Below, piece after piece: positions 44,201-51,563 of a stretch of DNA of 53,866 nt. Below the pieces are notes generated by a model, which saw only the letters and a list, made by a program, of their open reading frames with translations, had not been told where the DNA came from and searched no databases. Within the stretch, counting starts at the first letter, position 1. Each line of letters begins with the position of its first letter. Position numbers and translations under genes: made by a program. The stretch is from Verrucomicrobiota bacterium (GTDB lineage: Bacteria > Verrucomicrobiota > Verrucomicrobiia > Limisphaerales > J093): assembly GCA_029556615.1 (NCBI GenBank), contig JAKQDD010000001.1, positions 1-53,866 of the forward strand. The letters are read 5' to 3'.

Positions 44201-45681
44201 CAGCCGACGGCACGGTGCCCGCTCTTACCGGCGGCGTCGTCGGCTACTACGTCGATCCGACCGGGTCCTCGGTCGAGATCACGGAACAACCGGCGAGCCT
44301 CAGCATCGAGGCCGGCCGCGCCGCGACGTTCAGCGTGACCGCCGTCGGCACCTCCGCCTATGGCACGGCCACGTCCTACCAGTGGCAGCGGAAAGCCCCG
44401 GGCGGAGCCACATGGGAGACCATCGCCGGCGCCACGGCCGCGTCCTACACGACCCCGGTGCTCACCCTCGCGGACAACGGGGCGCAGTACCAGGTGATCT
44501 GCAGCGTGCCCGCCGTCAGCGCGACCAGTGCGGCCGCGACCCTCACGGTCGTTCCCGATACGTTCCCGCCGGAGTTGGCCGGCGCCGGAGCGATCGCCAG
44601 CCCGACCGGGCTGACGTTCGACGTCGCCGTCACGTTTGATGAGCCGGTCGACCCGACCACCGCCAGCCTGGTGGCGAACTACACGCTGTCGGCAGGCAGC
44701 ATCTCGGCCATCACCTTGTACGAGGGCTCGCAGGGGGTCGTTCTCACCGTCTCCGGCCTCACCGCGGGCAGCACGTACACCGTCACGGTCCGGGACGTAA
44801 AGGACCTCGCCGGCAATCCCATGCCCCCGACCCCGAAGTCGTTCCAAGTCTCGTCGATGCAGTGGGGCGTCGTCGGCGCCAATGAGCTGGGCCTCGGCAA
44901 TGGCGTGGTTGCTGTTGGCAATGACGGGTTCGACGTCTACAGCGACGGCATCAGCGAATGGGCGACGTACGACGAGGCGACCTTCGTTTATGAGCCAATC
45001 ACCGGCGACTTCGACAAGGTCGTCCGCGTCGAGTACCAGGATGCCTCGAGCCAGTGGGCCCGCGCGGGTCTGATCGTGCGCGACGTCCTCAACTTCGGCG
45101 TGGATCGCGTCACCCAAGAGGCCGGCGCCGCCGGTCGCTACCTGAACATCCACGTGAACCCGACAACGACCGCCATGGGGACCGCCGGAAACAACAGCTA
45201 TGCATCCAACCGGCGCGCCATCACGGGCGGCCCAACGGACACCGCGGGCGGCGGCGGGACGCCGCTCTATCCCAATGCCTGGTGCCGGCTCCAGCGCGTC
45301 GGCGACACGTTCACCACGTTCCGCAGCAGCGACGGCGAGACCTGGACCCAGGTGGCATCGACCACGTTTACGCCAGCCCTGCCGGCGACCGTGTACGTGG
45401 GTCCGGAATTCGCTCCCGAGAACGGCAACGTCGACATCGCGCTCCGCGGTGTCTTCCTCGCCCAGTTCCGCGAGTACGGCGACTTCGGCGTCGCCCAACC
45501 GGAGATCACCGGGATCACCAAGAATGCCAACGGCACGATCACCGTCACGTGGACCGGCGGCGGAACACTCCAGGCCGCGCTGAGCGTGTTCGGTCCGTGG
45601 CAGGACGTGGATGACACCGGGTCCTACACGTTCACGCCGGAGGCTGGCGTCCCGATGATGTTCGGTCGCATCATCAAGTAG
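41221..45681 (+). CDS. Giant secreted lectin/Ig/PA14 repeat protein
   Basis: 1486 residues. I use the ATG at 41221, which opens a clear signal peptide (MHRKLLQAFGVLALTGATAL); the frame upstream to 41134 has none. Domains in order: L-type-lectin-like sandwich (about 25-225), Ig-like (228-313), SbsA-type Ig-like/Big_5 (316-405), PA14-like (418-600), Ig-like (614-710), Big_5 (711-810), PA14-like (811-997), Ig-like (1014-1110), Big_5 (1112-1210), a DUF1349/xylosidase-C-like sandwich (1213-1420) and the terminal MMFGRIIK module. The Ig-Big_5-PA14 unit is tandemly duplicated with high identity (for example AGADHWWLYLSTD in both PA14 copies). All visible modules bind carbohydrate or protein; there is no enzyme motif. 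It ends in a strong terminator. Confidence 0.88.
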   Translation: MHRKLLQAFGVLALTGATALAGSYTSDFSDVYQPGYNLTGSAYMDGTQLILTENVPSQTGTYILDDLDEYNPIESFIVQFKLQMGPGTSPPADGAAFCFGPDINAGSNFAEEGAGSGIIVTFDTYVNADMGETSPHIEVKYGGASVALAPFTIPQMVTSQYEDVRIELKRNGTLSVTYKGSPVFTDVVLPGFFPTQGQFAIGARAGGLSAQHSVDDLSVTTVLQGAEIAPTITTHPQSQTVAELANVTFTVAADGSAPLTYQWYKNNTPIADATAPTLTLTGVLFTDNAAKFKCEVSNGAGTATSNEATLTVLQDSTAPTLVSAAASSDFVSVTVTFSEPVAEASGGNKDNYTIAGLTVNSATVNGSKVVLSTSKMTEAGSYTLVVNNVKDNSAAGNTIAANSQAAFRAYAFFVGTVMHKKYDGFPDNLGGNPQNLYDDPRFPNNPDRTDLMYMWEYPANGNAWDQTADPTRNFFQSLEGYFIPPETGNYVFFTAGADHWWLYLSTDEDPANLYMIAAEPGGWSEPRGWTQIYSGSLESRRSDLSTLNVYPTAPYIYLEEGKRYYMLEVHHFPSWAGASDFSATMIKEGDPDPANGTAPTITGSLVASLVDPTGATLALTGHPADQNLEAGRTATFTVAATATSLYGNIITYQWQRQAPGGATWTDIAGATSPSYTTPVLALSDNGAKYRALCRAPGITTPSNAATLTVFADTVAPTIVSVKGSPEFDTVTIKFSEAVDETTAGNKANYTIAGLTINTATVSGDTVVLETSTQPEAATYTLVVNNVKDKSLAGNTIAPNTQATLKTFVFVSGYVVHKKYEGFPNALGNDPVNLYNDPRYPDNPDRVDLMPAFEYPINGGGWDQVLDPNRNFYSTLEAFFIPAQDGNYVFYTAGADHWWLYLSTDDDPANVYMIAGEPGGWSNPRGWTQSWDANPLDHVAIRSSDTSTLNVWPTAPTITLEAGKRYYIFQAHHMPSWAGGCMVGATFALEGEPIPADGTVPALTGGVVGYYVDPTGSSVEITEQPASLSIEAGRAATFSVTAVGTSAYGTATSYQWQRKAPGGATWETIAGATAASYTTPVLTLADNGAQYQVICSVPAVSATSAAATLTVVPDTFPPELAGAGAIASPTGLTFDVAVTFDEPVDPTTASLVANYTLSAGSISAITLYEGSQGVVLTVSGLTAGSTYTVTVRDVKDLAGNPMPPTPKSFQVSSMQWGVVGANELGLGNGVVAVGNDGFDVYSDGISEWATYDEATFVYEPITGDFDKVVRVEYQDASSQWARAGLIVRDVLNFGVDRVTQEAGAAGRYLNIHVNPTTTAMGTAGNNSYASNRRAITGGPTDTAGGGGTPLYPNAWCRLQRVGDTFTTFRSSDGETWTQVASTTFTPALPATVYVGPEFAPENGNVDIALRGVFLAQFREYGDFGVAQPEITGITKNANGTITVTWTGGGTLQAALSVFGPWQDVDDTGSYTFTPEAGVPMMFGRIIK

Positions 45682-45704
45682 CCGCCTGACAGCGTCGTTT
45701 CACG

Positions 45705-45735
45705 GAGGCCGGGGTTCGCCCCGGCCTCTCTTTTT
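45705..45735 (+). terminator. Strong Rho-independent terminator
   Basis: GAGGCCGGGG (45705-45714), a TTCG loop, and CCCCGGCCTC (45719-45728) form a perfect 10-bp stem followed by TCTTTTT. It lies 24 bases after the stop of the lectin/PA14 gene and ends two bases before the ATG proposed for the next gene. It is the clearest intrinsic terminator in the window. Confidence 0.93.
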
Positions 45736-45737
45736 GG

Positions 45738-48005
45738 ATGCCAGCGCGCGGTCCAGCGCCGAGAACTGCGGCCAGGGGTGCCAGGTCACGCCGGCACACC
45801 GTGCTGTTCCAAGCCGTGTCCGCCCTGGTTGTTCCCCTGCTCATCCTGGGCTCGGCAGAGGCCGGCTTGCGCCTCGCCGGCTATGGACATCCCACCTCCT
45901 TCTTCATCGAATCGCATGACTCCGGAAGGAGAGCCCTAGTCGACAATACCTGGTTCGGATTCCGGTTCTTCCCCCCGGCTCTCGCCCGGAGCCCGGCACC
46001 CGTGGTTCTTGACCCGGCCAAACCTCGCGGGACCTGCCGGATCTTCCTGTTCGGAGAATCGGCCGCCCTCGGCGATCCGCGCCCTGCCTTCGGTCCGGGA
46101 CGCTATCTCGAAGTCCTTCTGCGCGAACGCTTCCCCACACGGGATTTCGAGGTGGTGTGTGTCGCCATGACGGCGATCAACTCCCACGCGCTCCTCCCCA
46201 TCGCACGAGAGTGCACCCAATACGCCGGAGACTTGTGGGTCGTCTACACCGGCAACAACGAAATGGTGGGACCCTTCGGCGCCAACACGGTGTTCGGGCC
46301 CCGGACACCCCCATTGGCTATGGTGCGTGCACGCTTGGCGCTCGAGCGGCTGCGGATTGCCCAGGGCCTTGGACGTCTTCTGCGGGGTATGATGAAGCCG
46401 CCCTCCGCACCCGATGACTGGGGCGGACTGAGGATGTTCCTCGATCATCCCCTCCCCCTCGATGACCCAGGGCGAAGGCGGGTCTATGAGAATTTTCGGC
46501 GCAATCTGTCCGATCTGGTCCAAACCGGATGCCGGGCGGGAATCCCTGTCCTCCTCAGCAGCGTTGCCAGCAATCTGAAGGACTGCGCGCCCTTCGCCTC
46601 GATCCCGGCCGCTGCGGCGGCCACGCCCCACACCCATGCCAACGCGCCGGCCCTCGAAGGAATCGAGCACGCATCGAAAGGACGCTGGGCCGAAGCCGCC
46701 AGCCATTTCCGGGTTGCACTCGCTCAGAACCCACAGTCGGCTGAGCTTCATTTCCGGCTGGGGCGAAGCCTCCTGACCCTCGGAGACACCGACGCCGCAC
46801 GCGGCCATCTCGAACAAGCCCGCGATTTGGATCTCCTTCCATTCCGGGCGGATTCCACGATCAATGGCCTGATCGCGCAGACCGCCCGTCAGTACTCCCG
46901 CGAGGATGTCGCGCACGTCGATGCCATCGGCGCCCTGACAGGGGAAGGTGCGGCGTCAATCCCCGGCGGTGAGTGCTTCTACGAGCATGTGCATCTCAAA
47001 CCGGAGGGCAACTACCGCCTCGCGCGCGTTTGGGCCGAGGCCATGGTGCCGTGGCTGTCGAAGGTCGGCGCGACGCCGCAACCCGGCGCCTGGGCTGCGG
47101 CGGAAACCTGCGACCGCCGACTGGGTTTGTCGGACTGGAATCGCCATGCCGCTCTCGAAGAAATGCTCCGGCGCCTGCAGGATGCGCCCTTTACCAACCA
47201 GCTGAACCATGCCGGCCAGGTCGATCGGCTTCGCCTCGAGCTGGCGGCCACGCGGGATCGGATGAACAAGCAAGACCCTCGCGACCTCCAGTCCTTCTAC
47301 GGAGAGGCCATCCAGGCCCGGCCCCAGGATCCTTGGCTGCATCACAACTACGCGGAGTATCTGAAGGAATCCGGCGATCTCGCCGCTGCCGCATCCGAAA
47401 TGCAGAGGGTCCGGGACCTGATCCCGCATCATTACTCTGCTTACCTGCAATGGGGCCGCCTGCTGGCCCGACTGAAGCGGTACCCGGAGGCCCGGACGGC
47501 CCTGAATGAGGCCATGAGCCGGCGGCCGGACCTGGCCGACGCACCCCTCGAGCTCGCCCAGGTCGCGGCGGGCGAGAGGCGCTACGAGGAAGCCCTGGGT
47601 TGGTTCGATGAGGTGATCCGCCGGCGGCCCCGGAGCCCCGGGCTCCGCCTCCAACGGGCCGATGTCCTCATGGCCCTGAAGCGACGCGACGAGGCCCTCC
47701 AGTCGCTCCGCGACGCCCTGCAAATCGCGCCCTCCTTCGCAGAAGCACGCTTTCACCTGGGCATCGAACTCGCAAAGGACGCGAAGCTCGTTGAAGCAGA
47801 GACCGAGCTTGCGGAGGTTGTCCGATTGCAGCCCGGACACGTGCTGGCTCGGTTGAATCTCGGAAACCTCCGGGCCCGGCGAGGAGGTTACGATGAAGCC
47901 CTCGTCCAGTTTCGCGAGGTCCTCCGACTCGATCCATCGAACCCGACCGCCAAGGCCGCCGTCGCCGAGCTCGAGCCGCGCGTGCCAGCCGGATCTCGAC
48001 CCTGA
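45738..48005 (+). CDS. Membrane-anchored SGNH-like protein with inserted TPR
   Basis: 755 residues. A basic N-terminus and one hydrophobic helix (about 23-45) anchor a periplasmic domain. The SGNH blocks are GES (Ser108 in FGESAALGDP), GNNE (Asn173 and Asn174 in TGNNEMVGPFG) and, much later, YEHVH (415-419), in which Glu416 stands where the family has Asp of DxxH, with His419. Between blocks III and V lies a TPR segment (about 300-385, starting ALEGIEHASKGRWAEAASHF). A further run of TPRs covers about 530-750. The family deacylates or acylates esters, often on exopolysaccharide; here the activity is inferred. The ATG lies two bases after a terminator T-tract without a ribosome-binding site; GTG at 45801 is an alternative start still before the helix. 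Paralogue of the next gene. Confidence 0.82.
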   Translation: MPARGPAPRTAARGARSRRHTVLFQAVSALVVPLLILGSAEAGLRLAGYGHPTSFFIESHDSGRRALVDNTWFGFRFFPPALARSPAPVVLDPAKPRGTCRIFLFGESAALGDPRPAFGPGRYLEVLLRERFPTRDFEVVCVAMTAINSHALLPIARECTQYAGDLWVVYTGNNEMVGPFGANTVFGPRTPPLAMVRARLALERLRIAQGLGRLLRGMMKPPSAPDDWGGLRMFLDHPLPLDDPGRRRVYENFRRNLSDLVQTGCRAGIPVLLSSVASNLKDCAPFASIPAAAAATPHTHANAPALEGIEHASKGRWAEAASHFRVALAQNPQSAELHFRLGRSLLTLGDTDAARGHLEQARDLDLLPFRADSTINGLIAQTARQYSREDVAHVDAIGALTGEGAASIPGGECFYEHVHLKPEGNYRLARVWAEAMVPWLSKVGATPQPGAWAAAETCDRRLGLSDWNRHAALEEMLRRLQDAPFTNQLNHAGQVDRLRLELAATRDRMNKQDPRDLQSFYGEAIQARPQDPWLHHNYAEYLKESGDLAAAASEMQRVRDLIPHHYSAYLQWGRLLARLKRYPEARTALNEAMSRRPDLADAPLELAQVAAGERRYEEALGWFDEVIRRRPRSPGLRLQRADVLMALKRRDEALQSLRDALQIAPSFAEARFHLGIELAKDAKLVEAETELAEVVRLQPGHVLARLNLGNLRARRGGYDEALVQFREVLRLDPSNPTAKAAVAELEPRVPAGSRP

Positions 48006-48452
48006 CGGCTGTTATCGTGCAGTCCCTGGCGGCGCGACACGGTCCTCCTTTTTTCCTTAGCATGAATCGAGGCGGCAGCTAGAGTCCATGCCGCACGTGC
48101 AAGCGCACAGTCCATCGCCAATGACCGACCCGGATCCTCGCCTAACGCCTGCGGCTCGAACGTGCGCCATCGGCTCCTGGTGGGTTTTGGGCTTCATCGG
48201 CGCGTGCGGTGTCGGCTCCGGGGAGGCCCGCCCGCTTGCGGGCGGGCTCTATGGGGATTGGAGGGGATGGGCCCGTCCCGGGGGCGGGCTTCCAAATCCG
48301 CAAAAACCCCGGACTGGGCGGCTCAAGGCGTCTGGTCCAGCCCAGGAGGTTGAGCCGCAAGGGACGCTGACGCGCGGATTTGGGGCCGGATGGAATCGGG
48401 CCGCGCAGACCATCGCTCCCGCAATGCAAGGCGGTGAGACGCGAGCCGTGGG
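48006..48452. other. Intergenic region mostly family A
   Basis: A 447-base gap between the two SGNH-TPR paralogues. 48132-48385 is a full family A element; the remainder shows no gene, no classical terminator and no clear promoter. Confidence 0.6.
48132..48385 (+). repeat. Family A element, copy 2 (full)
   Basis: About 254 bases with two clear stems. GCCCGCCCGC (48226-48235) pairs with GCGGGCGGGC (48238-48247) around a two-base TT spacer, and GCGGCTCAA (48318-48326) pairs with TTGAGCCGC (48350-48358). The first hairpin is kept with a TG spacer at 53754-53775. Lies between the two SGNH-TPR genes, about 68 bases before the second one. Confidence 0.87.
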
Positions 48453-50456
48453 ATGGGTCGCTTGAAGAAACCGCGCCGCCAACCCGCTGAATCCAATCCC
48501 CAGTCGCCGGCGCATGCAGCTCGGGGGGCTGTGCCCGAACCGGCCTGGGCAAGCCGGCGTCAACAGCGCGCGTTCCGGATCATCGCCGTGCTGGGGGTGC
48601 CCCTGCTCTGCCTCGGCATGTTCGAGTTCCTGCTGCGGTTGCTCGGTTCTGGGTATCAGACGGCCTTCTTCGTGCGGCATCCCGCAGTCACATCCAGCCA
48701 GAGGGTCGAGAACCAACGATTCGCCTGGCGGTTCGCACCCCGCACCCTGGCCCGGCATCCCGACCCGGCTCTGCTGACCACCGACAAACCGCCGGGAACA
48801 TGCCGCGTGTTCGTGTTCGGCGAATCGGCGGCCATGGGCGACCCGGCGCCCGCCTTTGCCTTCTGGCGGATTCTCGAGGTCCTCCTGCGCGATCGCTACC
48901 CGGACCGGCGCTTCGAGGTGATCAACACGGCGTTCACCGCCATCAATTCGCATGTCATTCTACCCATTGCCCGCGACTGCCAGGCTCTCGAAGGCGATTT
49001 CTGGCTGGTCTACATGGGGAACAACGAGGTGATCGGGCCCTACGGCACAGGGACCGTTTTCGGGAAACAGGCGCCTCCCCAAGGCCTGATCCGGGCGAGT
49101 CTGGCGGCGAAAGCGACGCGCCTCGGACAATGCCTCGACGCCCTGCTGCAGACCGTTGGGCGATCCCGCGGTGCCGCGCAGGGATGGGGTGGCATGTCCA
49201 TGTTCCTCGACCAGCACGTACGCTTGGACGACCCGCGAATGGCCACTCTCGACCGCCACTTCCGCGACAACCTGAACGACCTCATCGAGCTCGGCACGGA
49301 GGCCGGAGCGACCGTGGTGGTCAGCACTATCGTCTCCCGACTCCGGGACTGGCCGCCGTTCGGCTCGATGCACCGCGCGAACCTGACGGCCGTCGAGAAG
49401 GCGCAATGGGACACCCATCATCAGGCCGGTCTCGCCGCCCAAACCTCCGGCGACCTCGAATCGGCGCTTGGCCATTTCGAGGCGGCCGCCGCGATCGACC
49501 CGACACACGCCGGCCTTCAGTATCGCTGGGGCACGTGCGCCCTGGCTCTTGAACGTGCCGCCGAAGCCCGGACCCATCTCACCCTCGCCCGCGATCACGA
49601 CACGCTCCGCTTCCGCACCGACAGCCGCCTGAACGAGGCGATCCGCCAAACCACCGGCTGCCACGCCGGCTCGAAGGTCCGGCTCATCGACGCGGAACGG
49701 GCCTTCGCGCATCAGAGTCCCCATGGCCTTCCGGGCGAGGAGTTCCTCTATGAACACGTTCATTTCACGTTCGCAGGCAATTACGCGCTGGCCCGGCTCT
49801 TCGCGGAGGAATTGGCGTCCCTGCTGCCCCCCGCCCCGGCGCCGGCGGCGCAGCCGGCAAGACCGTGGCTGACGATCGAAGCGTGCGCGGCCCGTCTCGG
49901 ATACACCGAGAGCCACACCTACGAGATCGCCAAGGTCGTCCGCCAGCGCCTGGACGAACCCATCTACCGCCAGCAAGCCGACCATGCCGAGCACGTCGCC
50001 CGCGTCGATCGCCAACTCGCAGACCTGCGCGGTCACGCCAAGCCGACAGCCCGCCGCCGGGCGGTCGAGGCCTGCCGCCAGGCCGCCGCGGCCAAGCCCG
50101 ACGACTGGATGCTCCACCAACTGGCCGCCCGCCTTCTGACCGCACTCGACGATCCCACAGGCGCCGTCGCGGAATGGCGGGAGGTGGCACGCTTGATACC
50201 ACACTCCGCGCGCCCTTACACCGAAATCGGCAAACTGCAGCAGGCGCGAAATCAGGACGCGGACGCCAAAGCCTCCTTCACCAAAGCCCTGGAACTGGAT
50301 CCGGATTCCGCAGACGCTCACGTCGGCCTCGGCCAGTTGAGCCACAAGTCCGGGAACCCGTCCGCTGCCCGCCGCCATTACCGCCGCGCCCTCGACCTGG
50401 ACCCGACGAAGACCGAAGCCGCCGAGGGTCTGAAACAGCTCGCTGCGGTGCCCTGA
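48453..50456 (+). CDS. Membrane-anchored SGNH-like protein with inserted TPR, paralogue 2
   Basis: 667 residues, clearly homologous to the preceding gene along most of its length. A basic N-terminus leads to one membrane helix (about 42-63). SGNH blocks: GES (Ser125, FGESAAMGDP), GNNE (Asn190 and Asn191, MGNNEVIGPYG) and YEHVH (433-437, Glu434 and His437), again with ExxH instead of DxxH. The TPR insert falls at about 325-390 (AGLAAQTSGDLESALGHFEA), and another TPR run closes the protein (about 540-665, YTEIGKLQQARNQDADAKAS). Retention of every catalytic position in both paralogues argues for function. Role probably in acyl-group transfer on, or recognition of, a cell-envelope polymer, inferred only. 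Shorter than its partner by about 90 residues, mostly in the C-terminal TPRs. Confidence 0.82.
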   Translation: MGRLKKPRRQPAESNPQSPAHAARGAVPEPAWASRRQQRAFRIIAVLGVPLLCLGMFEFLLRLLGSGYQTAFFVRHPAVTSSQRVENQRFAWRFAPRTLARHPDPALLTTDKPPGTCRVFVFGESAAMGDPAPAFAFWRILEVLLRDRYPDRRFEVINTAFTAINSHVILPIARDCQALEGDFWLVYMGNNEVIGPYGTGTVFGKQAPPQGLIRASLAAKATRLGQCLDALLQTVGRSRGAAQGWGGMSMFLDQHVRLDDPRMATLDRHFRDNLNDLIELGTEAGATVVVSTIVSRLRDWPPFGSMHRANLTAVEKAQWDTHHQAGLAAQTSGDLESALGHFEAAAAIDPTHAGLQYRWGTCALALERAAEARTHLTLARDHDTLRFRTDSRLNEAIRQTTGCHAGSKVRLIDAERAFAHQSPHGLPGEEFLYEHVHFTFAGNYALARLFAEELASLLPPAPAPAAQPARPWLTIEACAARLGYTESHTYEIAKVVRQRLDEPIYRQQADHAEHVARVDRQLADLRGHAKPTARRRAVEACRQAAAAKPDDWMLHQLAARLLTALDDPTGAVAEWREVARLIPHSARPYTEIGKLQQARNQDADAKASFTKALELDPDSADAHVGLGQLSHKSGNPSAARRHYRRALDLDPTKTEAAEGLKQLAAVP

Positions 50457-50568
50457 CGCGCAGAAACACCTCAACCCGTCCTGATCATCGATGCAGGGGA
50501 CCCAAGGCGGCAAAGCCGCGGCCCAACCCCAGAGTCCTTTCTGCATGGGCCTCCGGCGTCGTGCCGGC

Positions 50569-50684
50569 GGCAAAGCGGTGCCGCTTGGGGCGCGGCACCG
50601 CACTCCACGACGCTATCGCGCGGGACGAGAGGCCGCCGGCACGGACGCCAGTTCTTGGAGTGCGGCTGCCCTCTGCCGCTTTCC
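50569..50684 (-). repeat. Family D repeat, copy 2 (inverted)
   Basis: Reverse complement of about 115 bases matches 26966-27080. The main hairpin is identical in its arms, GCGGTGCCGC (50575-50584) with GCGGCACCGC (50592-50601), and differs in its seven-base loop. Like copy 1 it lies between convergent genes. Confidence 0.8.
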
Positions 50685-50705
50685 AGTCCGAAGACCTCTC
50701 CAACG

Positions 50706-51539
50706 TTAAGGCCTCACCGGCCCCAGACTCCGCGAGGCCCGTTCCAGGGCCTCGCGGGCCGGCATGAAATCCGGTTTCAGGCGCAACACCGCCTCGTAAC
50801 ACGCCACCGCCTCGGTCACCCGGTCCTGCGCGAGGTGAACGTTGCCCAGGTTGAAATGCGCCTGCCAGTAGTTCGTGTCGGCCCTCGTCGCGGCAACGAA
50901 CTCACGCATCGCATCCTCCAGCCGCCCCTGTTGCCGAAACACGTTCCCCAGGTTGTTGTGCGCGGACGCGTAATCCGGCGTCGCGGCGATCGCCGCCTGA
51001 AAGTGCTCGATCGCCTCCTCGAGCTTGCCCTGACGATGCAGCACGTTGCCCAGGTTGTTGTGGGCCTCGGCATACGCCGGAAACAGCTCGAGCGCCCGAC
51101 GGTAAGCAGCGGCGGCCTCCTCATCCCGTCCGAGACGCGCCAGGGCAATGCCGAGATTGTAGTGAACATCCTCGTCCTCGGGTGCCAACTGCCGCGCGTC
51201 CCCGTAAACGCGAACGGCTTCGTCGGCCTTCCCCTGGCGCAGCAGTTCGTTCCCGCGCCGGACCAGGGCCTGGGCCTGCTCGTTGGTGGACTGGCGGGCA
51301 CTCTGAGCCTGCACTTCCGCCGGCGTCACGGGCTCAAACGCCGCCGACGCCGATCTCGAGGAACCGGGCCCGACCGTGCGCCACCACACCGCGGCACCGA
51401 CCAACAGCACGATGACCCCCGCCAGAATCGCCACCCTGGGCACAGAACCCGGAGGCCGGCCGCCCTGCCCGGCGTCACCCGGCGCGGCGCGGCGCCTGGC
51501 TTCTCCCTTCCCCGAACGTCGTTTCTTTCCGGAGCTCAT
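50706..51539 (-). CDS. Membrane-anchored TPR protein
   Basis: 277 residues. A very basic cytoplasmic N-terminus (KKRRSGKGEARRR) precedes one membrane helix (about 35-54), then an extracytoplasmic linker and at least five TPRs from about residue 90. Three successive repeats share the motif HNNLGNV or HFNLGNV, typical of O-linked GlcNAc transferase-like TPRs. No catalytic domain is attached, so it is a scaffold or partner. It starts 24 bases after the stop of the glycoside-hydrolase-like gene, so the two are probably cotranscribed. The TPRs resemble those at the C-termini of the nearby SGNH-TPR proteins. Confidence 0.87.
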   Translation of the reverse strand: MSSGKKRRSGKGEARRRAAPGDAGQGGRPPGSVPRVAILAGVIVLLVGAAVWWRTVGPGSSRSASAAFEPVTPAEVQAQSARQSTNEQAQALVRRGNELLRQGKADEAVRVYGDARQLAPEDEDVHYNLGIALARLGRDEEAAAAYRRALELFPAYAEAHNNLGNVLHRQGKLEEAIEHFQAAIAATPDYASAHNNLGNVFRQQGRLEDAMREFVAATRADTNYWQAHFNLGNVHLAQDRVTEAVACYEAVLRLKPDFMPAREALERASRSLGPVRP

Positions 51540-51563
51540 CCGCAGCGAAGTCCACCATCGCGG

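Noticed and set aside
43153..45498. A 781-codon open frame on the minus strand
   Set aside because: Antisense to the lectin/PA14 protein, which has a signal peptide, clear domains and its own terminator.
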